Below are positions 8,169 to 16,501 of a stretch of 41,386 bases of DNA, piece by piece. The position numbers and the translations under genes are program-made. The DNA lies in NCBI GenBank assembly GCA_027622595.1, contig JAQBZZ010000013.1, forward strand, positions 1 through 41,386, in the 5' to 3' direction. The notes under the pieces are model-generated. The model made no database searches. It was not told where the DNA came from and saw only the letters and a list, made by a program, of their open reading frames with translations. How positions within the stretch are numbered: the stretch's first letter is position 1; each line of letters starts with the position of its first letter. This DNA is from Chloroflexota bacterium. Its GTDB lineage: Bacteria > Chloroflexota > Dehalococcoidia > Lucifugimonadales > UBA2985.

Positions 8169-8324
8169 TTTTTTTGTTTTTTGTAAAGTTTTTTAAAAAG
8201 TATATGATTCGACAGGCGTGTCCTATGTCGAAGGAGCGTGCCCTGCACGCTCACCATGAGCTTGTCGAAGGACTTACTAAAAAGAAACGTGTGACGAACA
8301 TTTTGACGGGAGCAGCATAACGGA
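8169..8324 (+). repeat. Gap in the nuo operon with a palindromic interspersed repeat
   Basis: Directly after the small gene is an AT-rich stretch with T runs (8169-8200). It is followed by a structured GC-rich block: TTCGACA (8208-8214) pairs with TGTCGAA (8226-8232), and AGCGTGC (8235-8241) pairs with GCACGCT (8245-8251). The phrase CATGAGCTTGTCGAAGG (8255-8271) recurs in near-identical form at about 28567-28582. The block looks like a dispersed intergenic repeat that entered the operon, or a processing site between nuoK and nuoL. The nuoL ribosome-binding site (GGGAG) lies near its end. Confidence 0.6.
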
Positions 8325-10328
8325 ATGATTTTCGAAGGAGCAGCCTGGGCAATTTTCCTCCTACCTTTGGCTTCTTTTGTCGTTATCTCTTTATTCGTCA
8401 GGCCATTCTTAAACCAATACGAGAAATACAGCGGGTACCTGACCATCCTTGCTATCGGTGCCGCCTTTGTTCTCTCCATCTGGGCGCTTGGGTCCGTCCT
8501 GGGCAACGAGGGGGAAATCGGGTGGGAGGCCCACTCATGGCTTGCCATTGGAAACCTGGAGATTTCCCTTGGTATCCTCATGGACCCTCTCACGGCCATC
8601 CTGTTGATTGTGGTCACCAGTGTGAGCCTTGCCGTTCAGGTCTATTCACAGGGATACATGCGCGGAGACCCGAGCTATTCACGTTATTTTGCCTTCATGT
8701 CCCTCTTTACAGCATCCATGCTGGGGCTGGTGCTGGCACGAAACATCGTTCAGCTATACGCCTTCTGGGAGTTGGTTGGCCTTTCCTCGTATCTTCTCAT
8801 CGGGTTCTGGTATAACAGGCCAGCAGCCGCGGCAGCGGCAAAGAAGGCCTTCCTTGTCACTCGGCTGGGTGACGTTGGCTTCCTGCTTGGCATTCTATAT
8901 CTCTTCTTTAATAAAGAGGCGTTTCTCAGCCAGGGCCTCAATCCCTTTGAGATCGCCGACATCAACCTCATCGCCCACGGAGGCGAGGTGGCTGGAGTGC
9001 AGATCATCGCTCTTGGCAGCGGTGTTGCCACCTGGGTGGCGGTCGGCATTTTCGCGGGGGCGGTCGGCAAATCGGCCCAGTTTCCCCTTCACGTGTGGCT
9101 TCCCGATGCGATGGAGGGCCCAACGCCGGTCAGCGCCCTCATCCACGCGGCCACCATGGTTGTCGCTGGAGTATTTCTGGTGGCCCGGTTCTTCCCGCTG
9201 TTTGAGTCCTCCACCACTGCCATGAACATCGTGGCTGTTATCGGCGGGTTCACCGCTATCTTCGCCGCCACCATGGGCCTTGTGATGAACGACATAAAAC
9301 GGGTGCTTGCCTACTCAACCGTAAGCCAGTTGGGATACATGATGCTGGCCCTCGGAGTGGGGGCATACGAAGCTGCTATTTTCCATCTGTTCAACCACGC
9401 CTTCTTCAAGGCTCTCCTGTTCCTTGGTGCAGGAAGCGTGAACCATGCTTCCGGGACCTTTAATATGCAGTACATGGGAGGTCTCAAACGGTACATGCCA
9501 AGGACGTACGTCACCTTTTTGATAGCAGCCGTGAGCATCTCCGGCATCTTCCCTCTGGCCGGGTTCTGGAGCAAGGACGAGATTCTGGTTGGAGCCTGGA
9601 ACCACGGCGGGACGATAGGCCAGTTGGTCTTCTGGATGGCTCTCGTGGCCGCGTTTATGACCGCCTTCTACATCTTCCGCGCCCTTTTCCTTACATTCCA
9701 CGGGGAGTTCCGTGGTGGGGTGGATGCCGAAAATGGGTCGCAGTCCGGTGGGCACGGTGTGCACCTGGCAGAGTCGCCCTGGGTGATGGTTGCGCCTATG
9801 ATGGTTCTTGCCGTGCCTGCGGTCGTTTCCGGGTTTCTGGCCAACCCCCTTAACACTGCATGGGGGCTTGGTATTGTCCCGACCCACTGGTTCTCGAAGC
9901 TTCTTGGCAATGTAGAGTTTATTTCGGTGCATCCCGAGCCAATGAACCTGGTGATGGCCTTCGGGTCAACGGTGGTGGCGCTGGCTGGCATTGGCCTGGC
10001 GTATCTGATGTACTACGCGCATAAGGTAAGCCCGGAGAAGGTTGCGGCGGCCATAAGACCTGCATATAACGCGGCGTTTTGCAAGTACTACTTTGACGAT
10101 CTGTACGAGGATTGGATCACCAGGCGCGGGTTCTACAAGGGGGTAGCCCAGAGCACGGACTGGGTTGATAGAAACATCATAGACCGCATCGGGGTGGGCA
10201 TAGGTTTCCTTGGCCGGAACGTGGGGCAGGTTATCGGGATGCTGGAAAACGGACAGGTGCAGGCCTATGGCGCGGGTATGTCGATAGGAATTCTGGTAAT
10301 TCTGGTGGTGTTCTCGATATGGAACTGA
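8325..10328 (+). CDS. nuoL: NADH-quinone oxidoreductase subunit L
   Basis: This antiporter-like proton-pumping subunit lies at the distal end of the membrane arm and has 667 residues with many hydrophobic helices. Typical blocks are FWELVGLSSYLLIGFW, KAFLVTRLGDVGFLLG, KSAQFPLHVWLPDAMEGPTP, SALIHAATMVVAGVFLVAR, HAFFKALLFLGAGS and AGFWSKDEI. The C-terminal long lateral helix region is present. Conserved lysine and glutamate positions of the pumping channel are retained by these motifs. Confidence 0.96.
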   Translation: MIFEGAAWAIFLLPLASFVVISLFVRPFLNQYEKYSGYLTILAIGAAFVLSIWALGSVLGNEGEIGWEAHSWLAIGNLEISLGILMDPLTAILLIVVTSVSLAVQVYSQGYMRGDPSYSRYFAFMSLFTASMLGLVLARNIVQLYAFWELVGLSSYLLIGFWYNRPAAAAAAKKAFLVTRLGDVGFLLGILYLFFNKEAFLSQGLNPFEIADINLIAHGGEVAGVQIIALGSGVATWVAVGIFAGAVGKSAQFPLHVWLPDAMEGPTPVSALIHAATMVVAGVFLVARFFPLFESSTTAMNIVAVIGGFTAIFAATMGLVMNDIKRVLAYSTVSQLGYMMLALGVGAYEAAIFHLFNHAFFKALLFLGAGSVNHASGTFNMQYMGGLKRYMPRTYVTFLIAAVSISGIFPLAGFWSKDEILVGAWNHGGTIGQLVFWMALVAAFMTAFYIFRALFLTFHGEFRGGVDAENGSQSGGHGVHLAESPWVMVAPMMVLAVPAVVSGFLANPLNTAWGLGIVPTHWFSKLLGNVEFISVHPEPMNLVMAFGSTVVALAGIGLAYLMYYAHKVSPEKVAAAIRPAYNAAFCKYYFDDLYEDWITRRGFYKGVAQSTDWVDRNIIDRIGVGIGFLGRNVGQVIGMLENGQVQAYGAGMSIGILVILVVFSIWN

Positions 10329-10350
10329 TAAATAAACCGGAGGTAGCTTA

Positions 10351-11847
10351 GTGCTTTCCGCGATAGTGTTCCTTCCTCTGGCAGGGGCGATGGTCATCCT
10401 GCTATTGCTGAAAGATGCCAGGCAGATTCGCTTGTTTGCTGCTGCTGTAACGGTGGTGGAACTGGCACTGGCGGTCGCTGCCTTTGTAATATTCAGGACA
10501 GAGGACTACCGCCGCGTTGGAGACATGGAGATGGTGGAGGTATACAGGGACTGGATACCTGCCCTGAACATTCAGTATCACCTGGGTGTCGATGGCCTCA
10601 GCACACCTCTGGTGCTCCTGACGGCACTGCTTGGGATGTGTGCAGTCTTCGCATCCTTGCATGTGCAACTGCGGGTCAAAGAGTACTTCATGTGGCTGCT
10701 GGTGCTCCAGACTGCTGTAACGGGTGTGTTCGTGTCCCTGGACTTAGTCCTGTTCTTCATCTTCTGGGAGTTGGAGCTACTGCCGATGTACTTCCTCATC
10801 TCCATATGGGGCAGCGGTCGAAAAGAGTACTCGGCGATGAAGTTCCTCATCTTCACCCTCTTGGGCAGTGCCTTCATGCTGGTTGGCATCCTGGCGCTCT
10901 ACTTCTCCGTAGGCACATTCAACATAGTCGAATTGCAGAACATAGAGGGGGCGCAGCTAATCCTTCCGGCAGGGACTGTATTTGCGTTACTGTTCGCGGC
11001 CTTTGCCGTGAAACTCCCAGTTTGGCCGGTGCACACCTGGCTTCCCGATGCTCACACTGATGCTCCTACCGCGGTGAGCGTGATGCTGGCGGGAGTCCTG
11101 CTGAAAATGGGTGGTTACGGAATGATCCGCATGGCAGTCGGGATGTTCCCGGGAAGGGCCCAGGAATATGCCTGGGTGCTGGCTGTACTGGCGGTGATTA
11201 GCGTGTTGTACGGGGCTGTGGTGACTGTGAGGCAGACCGATCTTAAACGACTGATTGCGTTCAGCAGCATCAGCCACATGGGGTATGTGTTGCTTGGCAT
11301 AGCGTCGGTGGTGGGAGTGGGTGGGGCTGTGTCCTCGGTTGGACTGACTGGCGCTGCCATGCAGATGTTCACCCACGGCACCATCACGGGACTCCTCTTC
11401 CTGCTGGTCGGCCTAGTCTATGATAAGGCCCACACGCGGCACATCCCGGATATGGGCGGTCTGGCGGCTCGGATGCCCATTATCGCCGTTGGTTTCCTCA
11501 TAGCAGGGTTGGCCTCTCTGGGTCTTCCCGGCACAAGCGGGTTCGTCTCCGAGCTACTGGTGTTCCTGGGGACGTTCGAGGTATGGAGTTGGATCACGGC
11601 CCTTGCGGTGTTTGCTATCGTCATAACCGCGGGATACATCCTCTGGATGGTCCAACGGGTCTTCTTCGGTCCGTTGCTGCCGCGGTTTGCGAGTCTCGGT
11701 GATACCACGGTCGTGGAAGCCGTGCCAATGGCATTGCTGGTCATAGCCATCATGGTGGTCGGCGTTTACCCTGCCATTGTCTCCGATGTCTTCAAGCAGG
11801 GCCTGGAACCGATAATCCAGTCTCTGCAACAGGTGGGAGGACCATGA
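10351..11847 (+). CDS. nuoM: NADH-quinone oxidoreductase subunit M
   Basis: This antiporter-like pumping subunit has 498 residues. The start is GTG 10351, chosen because GGAGG lies 8 nt upstream (10339-10343). Family blocks include YHLGVDGLSTPLVLLTALLG, FFIFWELELLPMYFLI, KLPVWPVHTWLPDAHTDAPT, RLIAFSSISHMGYVLLG and LPGTSGFVSELLVFLG. nuoN follows 13 nt after its stop. Confidence 0.96.
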   Translation: MLSAIVFLPLAGAMVILLLLKDARQIRLFAAAVTVVELALAVAAFVIFRTEDYRRVGDMEMVEVYRDWIPALNIQYHLGVDGLSTPLVLLTALLGMCAVFASLHVQLRVKEYFMWLLVLQTAVTGVFVSLDLVLFFIFWELELLPMYFLISIWGSGRKEYSAMKFLIFTLLGSAFMLVGILALYFSVGTFNIVELQNIEGAQLILPAGTVFALLFAAFAVKLPVWPVHTWLPDAHTDAPTAVSVMLAGVLLKMGGYGMIRMAVGMFPGRAQEYAWVLAVLAVISVLYGAVVTVRQTDLKRLIAFSSISHMGYVLLGIASVVGVGGAVSSVGLTGAAMQMFTHGTITGLLFLLVGLVYDKAHTRHIPDMGGLAARMPIIAVGFLIAGLASLGLPGTSGFVSELLVFLGTFEVWSWITALAVFAIVITAGYILWMVQRVFFGPLLPRFASLGDTTVVEAVPMALLVIAIMVVGVYPAIVSDVFKQGLEPIIQSLQQVGGP

Positions 11848-11860
11848 TGGTGGGATTGGT

Positions 11861-13348
11861 ATGACCCTTCACGATCTGTACCTGCTCTCTCCTGAGTTGT
11901 CTCTGGCATCTTTAGGGATGGTGGTAATCATCCTGGATATGGTGCTAAGGCGGAAGGGTGTACTGGCCGCCGTCTCCGTGGTCGGCCTGCTGGCCCCCCT
12001 GGCGTTCAGCATATCCCTCTGGGGAGACCTGAGCGGGGAGCCGGACGGTCAGATGGTTGGTATCTTCAACACCCTGGTGGTGGACAAGTTCAGCCTCTTT
12101 TTCAAGTTCCTTGTCATGGGCATTGTCGCCCTGGTTGTCATGTCCTCGGTTGAGTACGTCTCCCGTCTTAGACAGTTCCAGGGTGAGTACTATGGCCTGA
12201 TGCTCTTCTCGGCCAGCGGCATGATGCTCCTGGCGGCCACCACTGACCTGATCTCCACATACGTTGCACTTGAGCTGACAACCCTGCCTCTGGTCGCCCT
12301 GGCCGCCTTCCTGAGGGACTCACGCTCCACCGAAGCGGGAATCAAGTTCCTGCTGCTCAGCGCCATGAGTTCGGCGGTGTTGCTGTATGGCATGACCCTG
12401 ACTTATGGGTTCACGGGCACGACTCAACTTGTTGAGATATTTGAACGGCTGGGGGCGTCCTTGGATGCCACCGTCCCGTTTGGCAGTCACGCCCTGTTCC
12501 TCGGCGTGATCATGATAGTGGCCGGCTTCGGGTTCAAGATCGCCGCCGTGCCATTTCAGATGTGGGTCCCCGATGTGTACGAGGGCGCGCCGACCCCGAT
12601 CACGGCCTACCTCTCCGTTGCGAGCAAGGCGGCGGGTTTCGCAATCATACTCAGGGTGTTCTACATCGGATTTGGTGAGATCAGTCTTGACTGGGCCGCC
12701 CTATTTGCCGTGCTCAGTGCCGTCTCCATGACGGTGGGCAACCTGGTGGCCATTGCCCAGAAAAACATCAAACGGATGCTGGCCTACAGCACCATTGCCC
12801 ACGCCGGCTTTCTGATGGTGGGTGTGGCTTCCATCGCCGCACGGGTTCCCGTGGGCGAGACCACCCTTGGCCCAAGCGGGGTCCTCTTCTATCTGGTGGC
12901 TTACGCCGTCACGAATCTTGCGGCATTCTTCGCCATCATCGCCATCTCCAACCGTACGGGCAGCGATATGATAAGCAGTTTTGCAGGGATGGGGCGACGG
13001 GCACCCTTCCTGGCCATAATTCTGGCGTTCGCAATCGTCTCACTTCTGGGCATTCCTCCCACAGCGGGATTCATGGGCAAGCTGTACATGTTCAGCGCTG
13101 CGATGAAGAGCGACCTGGCATGGCTGGTCGTCGTTGGCGTTGTGAACAGCGCCATCTCTGCCTACTACTACCTGAAGGTGATCAGGGTCATGTATATGGT
13201 GGACCCTGAAGGGGAAGAAAAAATCCACGTGGCATATGCTCCACAGGCCGCCCTGTACATCACAGCCCTTGGTATCCTGGCCCTTGGCATATTCCCCGGC
13301 CCGCTGATGACCGTAGCGGAGAAAGCCGTTGCCGTTCTCTTCCGGTAG
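11861..13348 (+). CDS. nuoN: NADH-quinone oxidoreductase subunit N
   Basis: This antiporter-like pumping subunit has 495 residues and is the last gene of the operon. Typical NuoN sequence is seen in AAVPFQMWVPDVYEGAPTPI, NIKRMLAYSTIAHAGFLMVG, GIPPTAGFMGKLYMFSAA and NSAISAYYYLKVIRVMY. No nuoE, nuoF or nuoG follows. A gap of 110 nt separates it from the NAD kinase gene. Confidence 0.96.
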   Translation: MTLHDLYLLSPELSLASLGMVVIILDMVLRRKGVLAAVSVVGLLAPLAFSISLWGDLSGEPDGQMVGIFNTLVVDKFSLFFKFLVMGIVALVVMSSVEYVSRLRQFQGEYYGLMLFSASGMMLLAATTDLISTYVALELTTLPLVALAAFLRDSRSTEAGIKFLLLSAMSSAVLLYGMTLTYGFTGTTQLVEIFERLGASLDATVPFGSHALFLGVIMIVAGFGFKIAAVPFQMWVPDVYEGAPTPITAYLSVASKAAGFAIILRVFYIGFGEISLDWAALFAVLSAVSMTVGNLVAIAQKNIKRMLAYSTIAHAGFLMVGVASIAARVPVGETTLGPSGVLFYLVAYAVTNLAAFFAIIAISNRTGSDMISSFAGMGRRAPFLAIILAFAIVSLLGIPPTAGFMGKLYMFSAAMKSDLAWLVVVGVVNSAISAYYYLKVIRVMYMVDPEGEEKIHVAYAPQAALYITALGILALGIFPGPLMTVAEKAVAVLFR

Positions 13349-13458
13349 CCTTCGTTGACACCCTAAGGGCGTGATGCTAGACTGCCCGTGCCAATGACCA
13401 CCGTTGTGATTTGCCCTGCAAGCGTGTACAGGGTGCCTTTACGAATGGAGCAGGCGTG

Positions 13459-14337
13459 ATGAGTGGTGCCGATACCGTTGGCATAATCTACAACCCTCGG
13501 AGTCCCAACTCCAAGCTGCTTGTCCAACAATTAGCGGAGAAGCTTGGTCTTGGTGAGTCTGCCTGGATAATCTCCTCATTCGACGGGAAAGACCACGTGC
13601 CCCCTCCCTCTACGTCCCTCATCATCACCGTGGGTGGCGACGGCACCATACTCTGGGCCACCCAGCTTGCGGCTCCCAGAGAGATACCTCTTCTGGGTGT
13701 AAATCTGGGACGGGTGGGTTTCATGACCGAACTCAGAGCGGACGAGGCAGTGAACAGGGTAGGGGAGTACCTGGATGGCCAGGTATGGGTGGAGGAGCGT
13801 TCCATGATTCAGGCCAGGGTGGTCTCTGAAGGGGCGAATGCCACGGAAGAGGAGCCGCTTCAAGCCCTGAACGACGTAGTGGTTGGGCGCAGCGCCATCT
13901 CTCGCCTGGTGCATCTGGAAGTCCGCATAGACGGCTCAGTCCTTACCACCTACAGGGCCGATGCCGTAATAGTGGCTACCGCTACGGGGAGCACAGGGTA
14001 CTCCATATCAGCGGGAGGGCCAATACTCCATCCACAGTCCCGCGACATGCTCCTGAACCCGGTGGCAACCCATCTGGGCCTGGCCTCGGCCCTGGTGCTT
14101 GCTCCCGACTCGGTGGTTGAGGTCGCTCTTCGGTCGGACTACAAGGCTGTGCTCAGTGTGGACGGACGTGCGGATATGGACCTGGCTCCCGGAGAGACCG
14201 TTGAGGTGAAGAGGAGTCCGCACATTGCCCGGTTCCTGCGCGCACATTCCCCGAACTATTTCTACAGCGTGTTGACGGAGCGCCTTAGCCCGGACACACG
14301 TTCCACCGCCCCCGGGGCGACATCCACTACTATCTGA
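13459..14337 (+). CDS. nadK: NAD kinase
   Basis: This enzyme phosphorylates NAD+ to NADP+, setting the cell's NADP pool. The start at ATG 13459 (MSGADTVGIIYNP, 292 residues) is chosen because GGAG lies 8 nt upstream, rather than the longer frame beginning with TTG. The nucleotide-binding GGDGT motif is at about residues 59-63, followed by LGVNLGRVGFMTEL, the ALNDVVV block and TATGSTGYSISAGGPI, all diagnostic. The stop is nearly fused to the ribosome-binding site of the Nudix gene, suggesting co-expression of two nucleotide-pool enzymes. Confidence 0.95.
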   Translation: MSGADTVGIIYNPRSPNSKLLVQQLAEKLGLGESAWIISSFDGKDHVPPPSTSLIITVGGDGTILWATQLAAPREIPLLGVNLGRVGFMTELRADEAVNRVGEYLDGQVWVEERSMIQARVVSEGANATEEEPLQALNDVVVGRSAISRLVHLEVRIDGSVLTTYRADAVIVATATGSTGYSISAGGPILHPQSRDMLLNPVATHLGLASALVLAPDSVVEVALRSDYKAVLSVDGRADMDLAPGETVEVKRSPHIARFLRAHSPNYFYSVLTERLSPDTRSTAPGATSTTI

Positions 14338-14346
14338 GGAGTCCAA

Positions 14347-14886
14347 GTGTCAGAGGAAGCTACCATAGATAGTCGCCGTATATACGACGGAACAATATTC
14401 GGTGTGAGGGTGGATACCGTGACCCTGCCTAACGGCAGGACGTCCCAGCGCGAGATAATAGAGCATGGTAACTCGGTTGTCATGGTGCCGGTGGACAATC
14501 AACGACGTGTCCTGTTGGTGCGACAGTACCGCAAGGCGACCGAGAAGTCCCTTCTTGAGGCCCCTGCCGGTGGCCTGGAAGAAGGAGAAGCGCCTAAGGA
14601 TGGGGCACTGAGAGAGCTTCAGGAAGAGATTGGTTTCACCGCTGGAAAGCTCCAACGCATGGCGGGCTTCTGGCTGACTCCCGGATTTTGCACCGAGTAC
14701 ATGCACGCGTACATTGCCACAGACCTTAGCCAGAGCGTTCTTGCACCTGACTACGACGAGAATATAGAGGTGGTGCCCGTACCGCTGGCCCAAATACCAG
14801 ACCTGATTTGCTCCGGCGAGATCGAATATGCCAAGTCCATAGCCGCCCTTTTAATGGCGATCCATATCTACGGCGACTCGTTGTAA
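14347..14886 (+). CDS. Nudix hydrolase, ADP-ribose pyrophosphatase type
   Basis: This protein probably hydrolyses ADP-ribose or related nucleoside diphosphate compounds. At 179 residues it starts at GTG 14347, preceded by GAGGAG that overlaps the nadK stop. A perfect Nudix box lies at about residues 75-97 (G-x5-E-x7-REL-x-EE-x-G-F). Upstream, RVLLVRQYRKATEKSLLEAP is typical of the ADP-ribose subgroup, as is FCTEYMHAYIATDL after the box. Linkage to NAD kinase fits a role in NAD metabolism. Exact substrate is inferred. Confidence 0.88.
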   Translation: MSEEATIDSRRIYDGTIFGVRVDTVTLPNGRTSQREIIEHGNSVVMVPVDNQRRVLLVRQYRKATEKSLLEAPAGGLEEGEAPKDGALRELQEEIGFTAGKLQRMAGFWLTPGFCTEYMHAYIATDLSQSVLAPDYDENIEVVPVPLAQIPDLICSGEIEYAKSIAALLMAIHIYGDSL

Positions 14887-14909
14887 AATCCATCACTACC
14901 TGATATATT
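14881..14909 (+). promoter_or_regulatory. Putative promoter for the sdh genes
   Basis: TTGTAA (14881-14886, overlapping the Nudix gene stop) and TATATT (14904-14909) are separated by 17 nt and lie 40 nt before the sdhA start. The boxes match the sigma-70 consensus at 4 of 6 and 5 of 6 positions. Sequence-only prediction. Confidence 0.45.
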
Positions 14910-14948
14910 TGACGCGGTTCTACGACAACGGCTAAGGAGAGTGTGCTT

Positions 14949-15449
14949 ATGCCATTTGCGGTGGAAGAGCAGGTTTTTAAACACGATGTCGTGGTCTTGG
15001 GTGGAGGACTGGCGGGGATGCGTGCGGCCTTAGAGGCAGCTCGCGGCGGTGCGAATGTGGCCGTGATATCCAAGGTCTATCCAACCCGGAGCCATTCGGT
15101 GGCTGCTCAAGGCGGCATCAACGCAGCCCTGAGCGAAAACGATTCCTGGACTGACCACGCCTTTGACACGATAAAGGGCAGTGACTATCTGGCCGACCAG
15201 GATGCCGCTGCGGCGCTCTGCAGAGACGCTCCCGGAGACATCCTTGAACTGGAACACATGGGAGTGGTCTTCAACCGCACGGAGGATGGGCATCTGGCCC
15301 AGCGTCCATTCGGCGGTGCGGGTTTCCCCCGCACTTGTTTTGTGGCTGACATCACAGGCCACGCCATCCTTCACGTAATCTGGGAGCAGTTGACAAAGGC
15401 CTGTATCACTTCCTACACTGAATGGCAGCCCCAGGTAAGGTCGTACTAG
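14949..15449 (+). pseudogene. sdhA: Truncated succinate dehydrogenase/fumarate reductase flavoprotein
   Basis: Only the N-terminal FAD-binding part remains: 166 residues against nearly 580 in the usual protein. The start at ATG 14949 is supported by AAGGAGA 8 nt upstream. The Rossmann motif GGGLAG (about 18-23) and the covalent-flavin histidine in [13 protein letters not shown] (about His49) are intact, as is [12 protein letters not shown]. Homology continues to about [15 protein letters not shown], then a short unrelated tail ends at TAG. Only 98 nt separate this from sdhB, so the capping and catalytic regions are deleted. It cannot work as SdhA unless the rest is elsewhere or this is an assembly error. 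Confidence 0.85.
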
Positions 15450-15547
15450 GGGTGGGCCTGCCTGGAGTCTCGCGCATCTTTCTTGAGTTGCGCTTTTGAT
15501 TTTGCACTAGGGTCTGAACAGACACTCGCTCATCCAGGAGGATATGT

Positions 15548-16501
15548 ATGGAAGTAACCCTGAATGTTAAGCGGTTTGATCCTGAATCGAAGGAGCAGGG
15601 ATCCCATTTCCAGGAATATAACCTGGAGGTGGAGGATCATTCCACCGTTCTAGACGCACTCGTGAAGGTGCGAGAGGAAGTGGACGGTACACTTGCCCTT
15701 CGCTGCTCCTGTCGTGCCTCTATCTGCGGCTCCTGTTCCATGCGGGTCAACGGCCATGCCAAACTGGTCTGCAAGACCAAGCTCAGGGACGTCATCCAGC
15801 ATGACCACAAGGTCCTTGTAGAGCCCATGAACAATATGCCGGTGGTCAAGGACCTTGTTGCCGACATGAAGCCATTCTGGGACAAGGTACGGGCCATTCA
15901 GCCCTGGCTTCAGCCCGATGGCGCGGCACCGGAGAGGGAGTACATCGCTCCAAACGCGACCATGCTGCACCTTACCGGTGTGATGAGCTGCATAATGTGC
16001 GGTGCCTGCGTCTCTGACTGCACCGCCCTGGAAGTGGACAAGAACTTTCTTGGACCGGCGGCCTTGGCCAAGGCCTATCGTTTCCTTGGGGACCCGAGGG
16101 ATGATGCCGGTAACAACCGTCTGAAGATGTACGGCGAATCCGGAGGCATATGGGACTGCACCCGCTGCATGGAGTGCGTCCAGGTGTGTCCAAAGGGTGT
16201 GGCCCCGATGGAACGTATCATGAGCTTGAGAGACCAGGCCATTCAGGCGGGATTCAACAACAACAATGGGGCCAGACACACGGAGTCGTTCAGCGAGTTG
16301 GTGAAACACAGCGGTCGCCTTGACGAACTGCGGTTGCCCATCAAGACATTCGGTATGTTCAACTTCCCAGCCCTTATAGGCCTTCTCCCTGTTGGTCTGA
16401 GGGCGCTGCGTCGCGGCAAGATGCCCCCGATTATCCACAAGTCCATTCCAGGGGCGGAAAAAGTCCGGCGCATATTTGAGAAAGTGGAGGGTAAGAAATG
16501 A
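15548..16501 (+). CDS. sdhB: Succinate dehydrogenase/fumarate reductase iron-sulfur subunit
   Basis: This protein carries electrons between the flavoprotein and quinone through [2Fe-2S], [4Fe-4S] and a third cluster. It has 317 residues, longer than the usual 240 or so because of a C-terminal extension. The plant-type ferredoxin ligands are Cys55, Cys60, Cys63 and Cys75 (CRASICGSC). The second domain has CIMCGACVSDC and CTRCMECVQVCPKG. A strong AGGAGG ribosome-binding site precedes it. Its stop overlaps the next ATG (ATGA), so it is translationally coupled to the CCG-domain subunit. Intactness contrasts with the ruined sdhA upstream. Confidence 0.93.
   Translation: MEVTLNVKRFDPESKEQGSHFQEYNLEVEDHSTVLDALVKVREEVDGTLALRCSCRASICGSCSMRVNGHAKLVCKTKLRDVIQHDHKVLVEPMNNMPVVKDLVADMKPFWDKVRAIQPWLQPDGAAPEREYIAPNATMLHLTGVMSCIMCGACVSDCTALEVDKNFLGPAALAKAYRFLGDPRDDAGNNRLKMYGESGGIWDCTRCMECVQVCPKGVAPMERIMSLRDQAIQAGFNNNNGARHTESFSELVKHSGRLDELRLPIKTFGMFNFPALIGLLPVGLRALRRGKMPPIIHKSIPGAEKVRRIFEKVEGKK

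Noticed and set aside
15430-15540. CAG-GTAAGG in the broken sdhA and a later ...CAG, resembling intron boundaries
   Set aside because: This is a bacterial sequence; the gap is too short to hold the missing 400 residues, and sdhB starts directly after with its own ribosome-binding site.
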